Shown in pieces: positions 1-5,587 of a stretch of DNA of 6,315 bases. The position numbers and the translations under genes are program-made. The stretch spans positions 1 to 6,315 of the forward strand of contig QMMT01000134.1 of NCBI GenBank assembly GCA_003647385.1. Direction: 5' to 3'. Position 1 is the stretch's first letter. The number at the start of each line of letters is the position of its first letter. The notes under the pieces are model-generated. The model ran no database searches. It saw nothing but the letters and a program-made list of their open reading frames with translations, and had not been told where the DNA came from. Source of the DNA: Deltaproteobacteria bacterium (GTDB lineage: Bacteria; Desulfobacterota; Desulfobacteria; Desulfobacterales; Desulfobacteraceae).

Positions 1-759
1 GGCTTTTTCAGCTTGATCATATTTCTTTTGAGTGAAATAGTAGTTTCCCAAAAGGATATAGGCCTGTTCATTTGTCGAATTGTTTTTAATCGCTTCTTGA
101 AGCAGGATTTCGGTTTTTTTAAAGTTTTTGTCTTTAAGGTAAAATCCGGCTAGCGCAGAATATAATTTTATATTCTGGTTATCAATTTCAATGGCACTTA
201 AAAGAAGCTTTTCAGCTTCCTGTGGTTTATTTCCAATCGCTTTAATCCTGGCCATGTTCTGTAGCGCAGGAATATTTTTGCCATCAATATTTAAAATTTT
301 TGTATACACTAAAGCTGCTTTATCATATGATTTTTTCACTAAATATACTTGGGCTTGGATATGCAGTGCAGCGATATTTTGAGGTTCTTTCTCAAGAATT
401 TTTTCAACTTTTTCCATGGCAGGTTCAATTTGTTTGCCAAGAAAAAGGAATTCAGCTAATTTTAACTGGGCGCTCATGTTATCAGGATCTAATTGGATAA
501 CTTTGGAATACTGACCAAAGGCACCTTTTAAATTCCCCAGTTTTATCATGGTTTCCGCTAAAAGATAATTCGCTTCAACATATTGAGGATCTATTTTGAT
601 GGCATTTTTAAGTTCTATTTCAGCTTTTTTATATTCTTTTTCGGTATAGTACTTATTCGCTTTATTAAAAAAACTATCTTTTTTTTCCTGTTCAGACTGA
701 CAGCCGAAAATAAAACAAAAAATAACAAGGATAAAAAAGAACTTTATAGTGGCTTTCAT
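1..759 (-). CDS. TPR-repeat lipoprotein, N-terminal 253 residues (3' end outside window)
   Basis: Reading the minus strand from the ATG at 759 gives an open frame of 253 codons to the window edge, so the C-terminus is missing. Residues 1-19 are a hydrophobic signal peptide (MKATIKFFFILVIFCFIFG) followed by Cys20. The I-F-G-C box resembles a lipobox, although Phe at -2 is atypical, so an outer- or inner-membrane lipoprotein is likely. From about residue 28 onward the protein is a run of 34-residue TPR units (about 28-61, 62-95, 96-129, 130-163, 164-197, 198-231 and 232 on). Each has helix pairs and recurring elements such as YKKAEIELKNAIKIDP, GAFGQYSKVIQLDP and YDKAALVYTKILNID. TPR arrays are protein-interaction scaffolds. 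Long TPR lipoproteins of this style occur in exosortase/PEP-CTERM polysaccharide loci and in secretion systems, and the divergent ExeA-like ATPase fits that context. A good ribosome binding site (GGAGG, 5-base spacer, plus-strand 765-769) fixes the start. The TPR call is secure; the exact role is unknown. Confidence 0.88.
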   Translation of the reverse strand, partial: MKATIKFFFILVIFCFIFGCQSEQEKKDSFFNKANKYYTEKEYKKAEIELKNAIKIDPQYVEANYLLAETMIKLGNLKGAFGQYSKVIQLDPDNMSAQLKLAEFLFLGKQIEPAMEKVEKILEKEPQNIAALHIQAQVYLVKKSYDKAALVYTKILNIDGKNIPALQNMARIKAIGNKPQEAEKLLLSAIEIDNQNIKLYSALAGFYLKDKNFKKTEILLQEAIKNNSTNEQAYILLGNYYFTQKKYDQAEKA

Positions 760-830
760 TATTTCCTCCAAGTAAGATACAGTGGTGTGCTTGACCATTC
801 GTTTGTTTGAATTAATAAAGAGCAACGTTA

Positions 831-859
831 TATATAGGTGAATTCGCCTGTTTTTTCAA
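831..859 (-). promoter_or_regulatory. Putative sigma70-type promoter of the TPR lipoprotein gene
   Basis: On the minus strand, TTGAAA (plus 854-859, 5/6 to the -35 consensus) is followed by a 17-base spacer and TATATA (plus 831-836, 4/6 to the -10 consensus). The predicted transcript starts near 824 and has a leader of about 65 bases before the ATG at 759. The match is by eye only, and AT-rich DNA gives chance hits. Confidence 0.45.
836..849. promoter_or_regulatory. Near-perfect 14-bp palindrome, possible operator
   Basis: AGGTGAATTCGCCT is a palindrome with a single mismatched pair out of seven. It lies wholly inside the -35/-10 spacer of the putative minus-strand promoter and between the two divergent genes. 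A dimeric regulator bound here would block that promoter and could affect the divergent operon. No regulator gene is seen in the window, so an operator role is inference. Confidence 0.3.
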
Positions 860-917
860 GAGAATTTAAATCAAATCAATCCGGCATGATCCTATGACAG
901 ATATTTTTCTTAACACC

Positions 918-946
918 TTGATAATTAATGCTTTCTAAGATAAAGT
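918..946 (+). promoter_or_regulatory. Putative promoter of the coiled-coil/ATPase operon
   Basis: TTGATA (918-923, 5/6 to consensus) is followed by a 17-base spacer and TAAAGT (941-946, 4/6). Transcription would begin near 953, downstream of the ATG at 928 and upstream of the ATG at 988. This agrees with translation starting at 988. It is a sequence match only. Confidence 0.3.
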
Positions 947-987
947 CTGCCGTTAGTAGAATGGTTGAAAAAATAATCGGAGCAAAA

Positions 988-2145
988 ATGAAATTTTTCC
1001 CATTGAAAACAGCAATATTCTGCCTGCTATTTACACCAATTTTATATATCGCAACCCTGAGTGTCTATCAAAAGTATGTTAACAATCATTACCTTCAAGA
1101 GATTGAAAATATTTTCATTGGAGACACCTCAATACTTTTAGAGGGGCGTGTACCGATTGATGAACAGATTGCCAAAAATATTTATACATTTCTTAAAACG
1201 GACTGGATGGTTCAATATATTGGTCTTGATCTCAAGGTTTTTGTCACTACCCATAAAGGAAAATTGATCTATCCGACCTTTATTAATGCAGATGCGTTTG
1301 CAAACAGTCTTCCGGTAAATAGTAATTTTGAAGGGATCGCAAAACAGAATTTTGAGATTTTGAACGATGATTTGACCGTCAGTGTTGAGATCAATTTGAA
1401 TCATGGTTCCAATATAGCCAATTTGATTCTACTCGTATATTTCAGTGTCGCCGTATTGATTTTTTTTATTTATTATAATGTCGGCAGTTTAAGAGCATCC
1501 CGTGATACAAAAGCAAAAAAAGCGCTGATTGATGATTTGCAAAAAGAAGAGCAGGCTCATCAGCAGATTTTAGAAGATTTGAAAAAAGAGCGCCAGGGGT
1601 TATTTGAGAATATTAAATCCTTGAATGCTAAATATCAAAAGGACAAAAAGAAATTAAAAATAAATGAAGAAGAAATGTTTGATGAGATCATCTCTCTTGA
1701 GGAACAACTCAATTCTTTTATTGAATTAAAACAAAGGAAAGAAGAGGAAATTGATGAGCTGAAATCAAAAATCAGGAGATATGAAAGAAGGAAAAGTTCT
1801 AAAAGTAAAAGAAATGAATTCGATTTTATTTTTAAACGATTTAGTGTTCTATATAAAAATATTGAAATGAACAGAAAAGCAATTTCAGGATTTCTAAGTT
1901 TGAGTGAAGATCAACAGATAAAGGCAGAGGAGTGTGTTTTTTTGTTGGATCAAAAACCGGACAGGGTCACCATAAAAAGAAAGGTTTTTTCCGGTAAAAA
2001 GCATAAAACTGCTTGCCTTGAAGTCTTATTCGCCTATAATGGACGTCTTTACTTTAAACAGAATGAGAATAATAAAATAGAAGTAGTGGTTCTTGGTACA
2101 AAAAATACTCAAGTTAAAGATATGGAATTTCTTCATAATTTATAG
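988..2145 (+). CDS. Two-TM membrane protein with cytoplasmic coiled coil and RelE/ParE-like C-terminal domain
   Basis: The frame is open from an ATG at 928 (405 codons), but 928 lacks a Shine-Dalgarno site. The ATG at 988 has GGAG at 979-982 with a 5-base spacer, so a 385-residue product is preferred. Counting from 988, a TM helix spans about residues 5-25 (FPLKTAIFCLLFTPILYIAT), then a soluble loop of about 115 residues, presumably periplasmic, and a second TM helix at about 145-164 (NLILLVYFSVAVLIFFIYY). This two-TM layout with an extracytoplasmic loop recalls sensor and chemoreceptor-like proteins, but no HAMP, kinase or GGDEF domain follows. Residues about 170-270 are a Lys/Glu-rich heptad coiled coil. 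The last 105 residues have two helices, then beta-rich segments ending in VVVLGTKNTQVKDMEFL, which resembles the RelE/ParE toxin fold. It is followed after 8 bases by the ExeA-like ATPase gene, so the two are co-transcribed and likely partners. No named family was recognised; the function is unknown. Confidence 0.75.
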   Translation: MKFFPLKTAIFCLLFTPILYIATLSVYQKYVNNHYLQEIENIFIGDTSILLEGRVPIDEQIAKNIYTFLKTDWMVQYIGLDLKVFVTTHKGKLIYPTFINADAFANSLPVNSNFEGIAKQNFEILNDDLTVSVEINLNHGSNIANLILLVYFSVAVLIFFIYYNVGSLRASRDTKAKKALIDDLQKEEQAHQQILEDLKKERQGLFENIKSLNAKYQKDKKKLKINEEEMFDEIISLEEQLNSFIELKQRKEEEIDELKSKIRRYERRKSSKSKRNEFDFIFKRFSVLYKNIEMNRKAISGFLSLSEDQQIKAEECVFLLDQKPDRVTIKRKVFSGKKHKTACLEVLFAYNGRLYFKQNENNKIEVVVLGTKNTQVKDMEFLHNL

Positions 2146-2153
2146 TTACTCAT

Positions 2154-3887
2154 ATGTATACTTCATTTTATAATTTAAAGGTAAAACCGTTTCAAATCAG
2201 TTCTGATCCTGATTTTATGTGGCTTGGGGAAAAACATAAAGAAGCTTTGGCCACACTAAAATACGGTGTTCTTGATAATAAAGGTTTTTTGTTAATGACC
2301 GGCGATGTCGGTACAGGGAAAACAACGCTGATAAATTCATTAATTCAAAGCCTGAGTGATGATATTATTTGTACATCTGTTCCAGACCCAAGTCTTTCAA
2401 ATATTGATTTTTTTAATTATATTGCATTTTCTTTTGGAATTGATCAGGAATTTTTATCAAAAGGCGCGCTTCTTGTAAAATTTAGAAAATTTCTTCATCA
2501 TGCCTATGACAGTTATAAAAAAGTTTTGTTAATTATTGATGAAGCACAGTTGTTAACCCATGAATTGCTTGAAGAAATTCGATTGCTGTCGAATATTGAA
2601 AAGACAAATACCAAGTTGATTAATATTTTTTTTGTGGGGCAGAATGAATTTAATGAAATTGTAAATCAGGACCAGAATAGAGCTGTCCGGCAAAGATTGA
2701 CGCTCAATTATAATATCGACTCATTAACGCCTGATGAAACAGATAAATATATTAAATATCGGTTAAGCGTTGCCGGTGCAGATCAACCTATTTTTGAGCC
2801 GTCTGCTGTCCAGGAAGTGTTTATGTATTCCGGAGGATTTCCCAGAAGGATAAATGTTATTTGTGACCATGCATTGTTGTCCGGTTATGTTAAAGACAGC
2901 AAAACAATTAATGCAGCCATCGTAAAGGAGTGTGCCAAAGAGCTTAAAATTCCGGCATTTGTCAGGAACCGTAACATTAATGGATTCTCAAATTATCATC
3001 GAAAAGCGGCTCCCAAGGTTCAATCCCAGCCGGTCGTTTTGAGGCCCAGGCCTTCTGAGGAGAAAAAAACAAAAGGAGTTGGCAATATTTTAATCGGGAT
3101 AGTCGGTTTTTTGCTGTTTTTAGCTGTTTGCTGGTGGATGTTATTTCCTGTAAGCTTTCAACAATTTATATTCAAGGCTGATGGCCAGATTAATAGTTTA
3201 AAAAATACCACCTCAAATCTGCTTCCCGAATCTTTAACTTCATCAAAATTGCCTGATAATTTGAACGGTATAGAAAATAAGGGCAACCTGGTAGAAAAAT
3301 CAGTTGTTCAACCCGAAGAATTAACACCCGAAAAATTAAACCCCCAAAAAACAAATCCGGATGAATCAATCATTCAGCCTGAAATTGATAATAAGGATAT
3401 CCCCCCCCCTATGCTGAAGGAAGAAGCGCATCAAAACAGCATGGAAGAATTACAGGAGGAGAAAAAAAAAATTCCTGAGCCAGTCGTTCAGGATGAACTT
3501 GACGAACTTGTTGTTCAAGCATCAAACACATTGGTGATACAGCCTGAATCTATAAAAGAAAAAATAATCGTTAGCTTTAAGTATAACACCAATGATTTTA
3601 CCAAAGAAGGATTTGAGATATTAAAAAGTTTTGGAGATATTCTGACTGATTATCCCGACATAAAATTTTTGATTGCGGGTTATACTGATTCCGATGGCAA
3701 TCAAAAATACAATATAAAATTATCTGAGTTCAGGGCTAATATTGTCAGAAGCTATCTGCTCGGAGTGGGCGCAAAACCAAGTCAAATTGAAGTTAAAGGC
3801 CTGGGAAGCATTCACCCCATTGAAAGCAATAATACTGCCTGGGGAAGAATGATGAACAGGCGCGTTGAGGTTCAGATCGTTCAGTAA
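2154..3887 (+). CDS. ExeA/GspA-like AAA+ ATPase fused to a C-terminal OmpA peptidoglycan-binding domain
   Basis: 577 residues. The N-terminus MYTSFYNLKVKPFQISSDPD is the conserved opening of ExeA/GspA ATPases and of the related ATPase of exosortase (PEP-CTERM) loci, which fixes the start although no Shine-Dalgarno site is visible. The ATPase domain is about 1-265: Walker A GDVGTGKTT (50-58), Walker B VLLIIDEAQ (124-132), sensor-1-like FFVGQNEF (159-166), the RQRLTLNYNIDSLTPDET segment (179-196) and sensor-2 GGFPRRINVICDHALL (227-242). One TM helix lies at about 308-330. A Pro/Glu/Lys-rich linker (about 340-470) leads to an OmpA-like domain (about 471-577) with TDSDG (511-515), LSEFRA (523-528), N559/N560 and MNRRVEV (567-573), the usual residues for diaminopimelate contact. 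The topology is therefore a cytoplasmic ATPase and a periplasmic cell-wall anchor. In Aeromonas, ExeA works with ExeB to place the type II secretin and carries a different peptidoglycan-binding domain; OmpA here is an analogous swap. Substrate and partner complex are unknown. Confidence 0.9.
   Translation: MYTSFYNLKVKPFQISSDPDFMWLGEKHKEALATLKYGVLDNKGFLLMTGDVGTGKTTLINSLIQSLSDDIICTSVPDPSLSNIDFFNYIAFSFGIDQEFLSKGALLVKFRKFLHHAYDSYKKVLLIIDEAQLLTHELLEEIRLLSNIEKTNTKLINIFFVGQNEFNEIVNQDQNRAVRQRLTLNYNIDSLTPDETDKYIKYRLSVAGADQPIFEPSAVQEVFMYSGGFPRRINVICDHALLSGYVKDSKTINAAIVKECAKELKIPAFVRNRNINGFSNYHRKAAPKVQSQPVVLRPRPSEEKKTKGVGNILIGIVGFLLFLAVCWWMLFPVSFQQFIFKADGQINSLKNTTSNLLPESLTSSKLPDNLNGIENKGNLVEKSVVQPEELTPEKLNPQKTNPDESIIQPEIDNKDIPPPMLKEEAHQNSMEELQEEKKKIPEPVVQDELDELVVQASNTLVIQPESIKEKIIVSFKYNTNDFTKEGFEILKSFGDILTDYPDIKFLIAGYTDSDGNQKYNIKLSEFRANIVRSYLLGVGAKPSQIEVKGLGSIHPIESNNTAWGRMMNRRVEVQIVQ
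3401..3409 (+). repeat. C9 homopolymer inside the ATPase-OmpA linker
   Basis: Nine consecutive C encode the I-P-P-P segment (residues 416-419) of the ATPase-OmpA protein, in otherwise AT-rich DNA. Loss of one C puts TGA in frame within three codons after the tract. Gain of one C reaches TGA at the end of the A-rich stretch near 3477. Either slip yields a membrane-anchored ATPase without the OmpA domain. Confidence 0.85.
3462..3471 (+). repeat. A10 homopolymer inside the ATPase-OmpA linker
   Basis: Ten consecutive A encode K-K-K-I at residues 437-440, 52 bases after the C9 tract. Runs of this length are known sites of replication slippage and of transcriptional or ribosomal slippage. Upstream of the OmpA domain it could act as a second switch point or partly restore a C9 frameshift. 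This is a direct sequence observation; any regulatory use is inference. Confidence 0.8.
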
Positions 3888-4040
3888 GTTTTTTTCAATT
3901 TTATTAGCCTCTATTGCTGATCTGTCATGGTTGTCTGTATTTCAGCCGGTTGTTTTATTATTTTTTTGTTCTCGAATAAACCATTCCTTTCCGTGTCATA
4001 TTTTGTTAGCCTTTAAACATTAAGAGGAGGGCCAAACGAT

Positions 4041-4514
4041 ATGCCTGACATGCTGGTTAAATTGTATGATTTGCCAAAAATAGAATCATGTATCAAAAAG
4101 GTGAGTGATCACAAAATTAAGATTCGTACTGCCATGGCGTATGAGAAGTTTGACCTTGTCGAATGGGTTCAAAGCTCTTTCGGAAGACAGTGGGCGAGTG
4201 AATGTGATGTTACGTTCAGTAATAATCCGATTTCCTGTTTTATAGCGGAAGAGGGCGGAATAATAATCGGTTTTGCCTGTTATGACAGCACATGTAAAAA
4301 TTTCTTAGGGCCCATGGGTGTCACCAAGATGAAACGCGGTACCGGTATCGGCAAAGCATTGCTGCTCTCGTGCCTTCACAAAATGGCTTCGAACGGGTAT
4401 GCATATGCTATAATTGGTGCGACGGGTCCCAGCGATTTTTACACAGCGGCGGCAGGTGCGACAATAATAGAGGGATCATCACCTGGAATTTATCGGGATC
4501 AATTGAAAAAGTAA
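4041..4514 (+). CDS. GNAT-family N-acetyltransferase
   Basis: 157 residues, the usual size for a single GNAT domain, which transfers an acetyl group from acetyl-CoA to an amine. The start is well supported by AGGAGG at 4025-4030, 10 bases before the ATG. The acetyl-CoA pyrophosphate loop (motif A) is clear: V94-T-K-M-K-R99-G-T-G-I-G-K105, followed by the helix ALLLSCLHKMASNGY. The preceding strands are ISCFIAEEGGIIIGFACY (about 64-81) and the later strand is YAYAIIGATG (120-129). FYTAAAGATII (133-143) matches the C-terminal motif B region; Tyr134 is a candidate general acid. The substrate cannot be read from the sequence. The gene stands alone, with 153 bases before it and 221 bases of non-coding DNA after it under the chosen downstream start. 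Its base composition is richer in GC than the upstream operon (for example 32/60 at 4321-4380 against 11/60 at 2401-2460), which may reflect separate ancestry. Confidence 0.88.
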   Translation: MPDMLVKLYDLPKIESCIKKVSDHKIKIRTAMAYEKFDLVEWVQSSFGRQWASECDVTFSNNPISCFIAEEGGIIIGFACYDSTCKNFLGPMGVTKMKRGTGIGKALLLSCLHKMASNGYAYAIIGATGPSDFYTAAAGATIIEGSSPGIYRDQLKK

Positions 4515-4580
4515 TAAATCGGAATGGTCGATAACATTGTTAACCATTGCAGTAAAACCGTATTGGCAAATATCTTTTAT

Positions 4581-4624
4581 GTTGCTGTTTGATTCCCCAA
4601 GCAACGGAGAAATATCTTTTCTCC
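4581..4624. terminator. Two adjacent hairpins after the acetyltransferase gene, possible transcription end
   Basis: The first stem pairs GTTGCT (4581-4586) with AGCAAC (4600-4605) across a 13-base loop. It abuts a second stem, GGAGAAA (4606-4612) with TTTCTCC (4618-4624), across a 5-base loop. No run of T follows on the plus strand, so this is not a textbook intrinsic terminator. It could be a weak or Rho-assisted end, an mRNA-stabilising structure, or a remnant of a mobile element. Confidence 0.35.
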
Positions 4625-4665
4625 ACAAAACTTCCTCTTCTAAATTTTGATTTGGGCATTAATCC

Positions 4666-4693
4666 TTTACAAAATAAATGTTCAGCTTATTGT
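4666..4693 (+). promoter_or_regulatory. Putative promoter of the SEC-C gene
   Basis: TTTACA (4666-4671, 5/6) is followed by a 16-base spacer and TATTGT (4688-4693, 4/6). Transcription from near 4700 gives a leader of about 36 bases containing the Shine-Dalgarno site that serves the ATG at 4736. The match is by eye only. Confidence 0.35.
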
Positions 4694-4735
4694 TAGAGAA
4701 ACATTGTGAGTTTTTTAAAAATAGGAGCATTCTAT

Positions 4736-4939
4736 ATGGGTTGGTTCAGTCAGCTTTTTAACAATAAAGAGCAGGTACCCCCTGCAATATTACCGAGAAA
4801 AAATGATCCCTGCTGGTGTAGTAGTGGCGTGAAATACAAAAAATGTCATCTTGCCAAGGATAAACTTTATTTCAAGGAACATCCTGATTTTAAAAAAAAA
4901 CCATCTGTTAAAAAGTCATGTGGTCCAGTTTTTGGCTGA
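4736..4939 (+). CDS. Small SEC-C zinc-motif protein
   Basis: 67 residues from the ATG at 4736, chosen because AGGAG at 4723-4727 lies 8 bases upstream. The same frame extends to a GTG at 4706 but without a supporting site. The core is PRKNDPCWCSSGVKYKKCH (residues 20-38), a SEC-C motif: Cys26, Cys28, Cys37 and His38 in the C-x-C-x8-C-H arrangement that binds one zinc ion. SEC-C motifs occur at the C-terminus of SecA, where they contact SecB and the ribosome, and in many small proteins of unknown role. Here it is nearly the whole protein, with a Lys-rich tail containing KKKPSVKK. The DUF3088-like gene follows 71 bases downstream on the same strand and is probably co-transcribed. Motif call secure; cellular role unknown. 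Confidence 0.85.
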   Translation: MGWFSQLFNNKEQVPPAILPRKNDPCWCSSGVKYKKCHLAKDKLYFKEHPDFKKKPSVKKSCGPVFG

Positions 4940-5010
4940 GGGAAATAATGATTAAGCCCTGTATGGGTTTTAAAGCCATAGCAGTAAATACAAAAAAAAT
5001 AGGAGAACTA

Positions 5011-5358
5011 ATGGGAAAACCTATTCTTTTAATGCTCAATTCATGGTTTGATGATGGCGATATCGGTCCTTTTTATTGCCCAGACTGTGGTATTATTGAA
5101 GGTTTCTTGGCCTACAATCCAAATATCAGAGAACAGCTTGAGATCATATCTGTTGATTTTAAACGACCTCGCCCAAAAATCATTGAATATTTAGGTGAAG
5201 AGAATCAGGGCAGTCCTGTCCTGATTTTAGATGATTCAAACCAGATACCTGATGGCGCAAAAAAAAGCTTGTCCACCGGTAAAACATTGATTGATGACCC
5301 TATGCTGATTTGCGATTACCTTGGAAAACGCTTTAAAGGCGTAAGGCCACATCCCTAA
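5011..5358 (+). CDS. DUF3088-like protein with CPDC motif (thioredoxin-like fold inferred)
   Basis: 115 residues from the ATG at 5011, which has AGGAG at 5001-5005 with a 5-base spacer. The product then begins MGKPILLMLNSWFDD, like the family's usual start. The frame also extends upstream to ATGs at 4948 (GAGGG nearby) and 4918; those versions add an unconserved-looking tail and the 4918 one overlaps the SEC-C gene. Key elements are FYCPDCGIIEGFLAYNP (21-37), with the CPDC pair at 23-26 at a helix start; ISVDFKRPRPKIIEYLG (46-62); GEENQGSPVLIL (62-73); and LIDDPMLICDYLGKRF (93-108). This pattern matches DUF3088, a small family of unknown function. The order of CxxC, strand, a Ser-Pro before a strand, and a GST-like last helix suggests a thioredoxin/glutaredoxin-type fold; that is inference. 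A redox or metal role is possible beside the SEC-C gene. Confidence 0.75.
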   Translation: MGKPILLMLNSWFDDGDIGPFYCPDCGIIEGFLAYNPNIREQLEIISVDFKRPRPKIIEYLGEENQGSPVLILDDSNQIPDGAKKSLSTGKTLIDDPMLICDYLGKRFKGVRPHP

Positions 5359-5478
5359 AATTAAAATAGTGGATATATAACTCACATTTCGCTTGTTCAA
5401 ATATTAAGTTCATGAATTAGAAAATAGCACAAAACACGAGAAATTCAAAGGAAATCAATGGAAATATAGTATATCAAG

Positions 5479-5522
5479 GCAGTATTCACAGCCAACCCCT
5501 TGTAACTATCTGTAATTACTGC
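5479..5522. repeat. Imperfect inverted repeat upstream of the transposase
   Basis: The arms GCAGTATTCAC (5479-5489) and GTAATTACTGC (5512-5522) pair at 9 of 11 positions across a 22-base loop. No T-run follows. It could be a regulatory structure of the insertion sequence, a terminator for the upstream gene, or chance. Confidence 0.4.
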
Positions 5523-5531
5523 AAATAAAAC

Positions 5532-5560
5532 TAGACTTTGTCATAATCAATATGTATAAT
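5532..5560 (+). promoter_or_regulatory. Putative transposase promoter
   Basis: TAGACT (5532-5537, 4/6 to -35) is followed by a 17-base spacer and a perfect TATAAT (5555-5560). The transcript would start near 5567, about 20 bases before the ATG, with AGAGG at 5577-5581 as ribosome binding site. Confidence 0.5.
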
Positions 5561-5587
5561 GATTTCAACTACATAGAGAGGATATAT

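Larger units (their letters stand above)
5359..5587. other. AT-rich non-coding stretch between DUF3088-like gene and transposase
   Basis: No credible ORF is seen on either strand. It holds an imperfect inverted repeat (5479-5522) and the transposase promoter (5532-5560). The left boundary of the insertion sequence should fall here. It cannot be placed because the right end of the element lies outside the window, so terminal repeats cannot be matched. Confidence 0.6.

Noticed and set aside
191..810. Three plus-strand ORFs of 63-75 codons (191-382, 300-500, 583-810)
   Set aside because: They are antisense to the TPR lipoprotein gene, whose 34-residue repeats, signal peptide and ribosome binding site prove the minus-strand reading. 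The plus-strand products have no recognisable motifs.
1138..1404. Minus-strand ORF of 88 codons
   Set aside because: It lies within the periplasmic loop of the plus-strand coiled-coil membrane protein and shows no motif of its own.
928..2145. Chemoreceptor or sensor kinase identity for the two-TM protein
   Set aside because: Topology is similar, but there is no HAMP, histidine kinase, GGDEF or MCP signalling hairpin motif after the second TM helix.
3916..3970. GCTGA/TCAGC stem followed by T-rich DNA as a terminator for the ATPase operon
   Set aside because: The stem is only 5 bp with a 21-base loop, and the T-run begins several bases after it. This is too weak to call.
4706..4735. GTG start for the SEC-C gene
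   Set aside because: It has no Shine-Dalgarno site, and the predicted transcript start near 4700 leaves almost no leader. The ATG at 4736 has AGGAG at ideal spacing.
4918..5010. Upstream ATGs (4918, 4948) for the DUF3088-like gene
   Set aside because: 4918 overlaps the SEC-C gene without a ribosome site. 4948 has GAGGG nearby and cannot be excluded, but 5011 has the best site and gives the family-like N-terminus.
5405..5420. Short palindrome TTCATGAA in the gap before the transposase
   Set aside because: Eight bases in AT-rich DNA is expected by chance, and it has no placement relative to a promoter.
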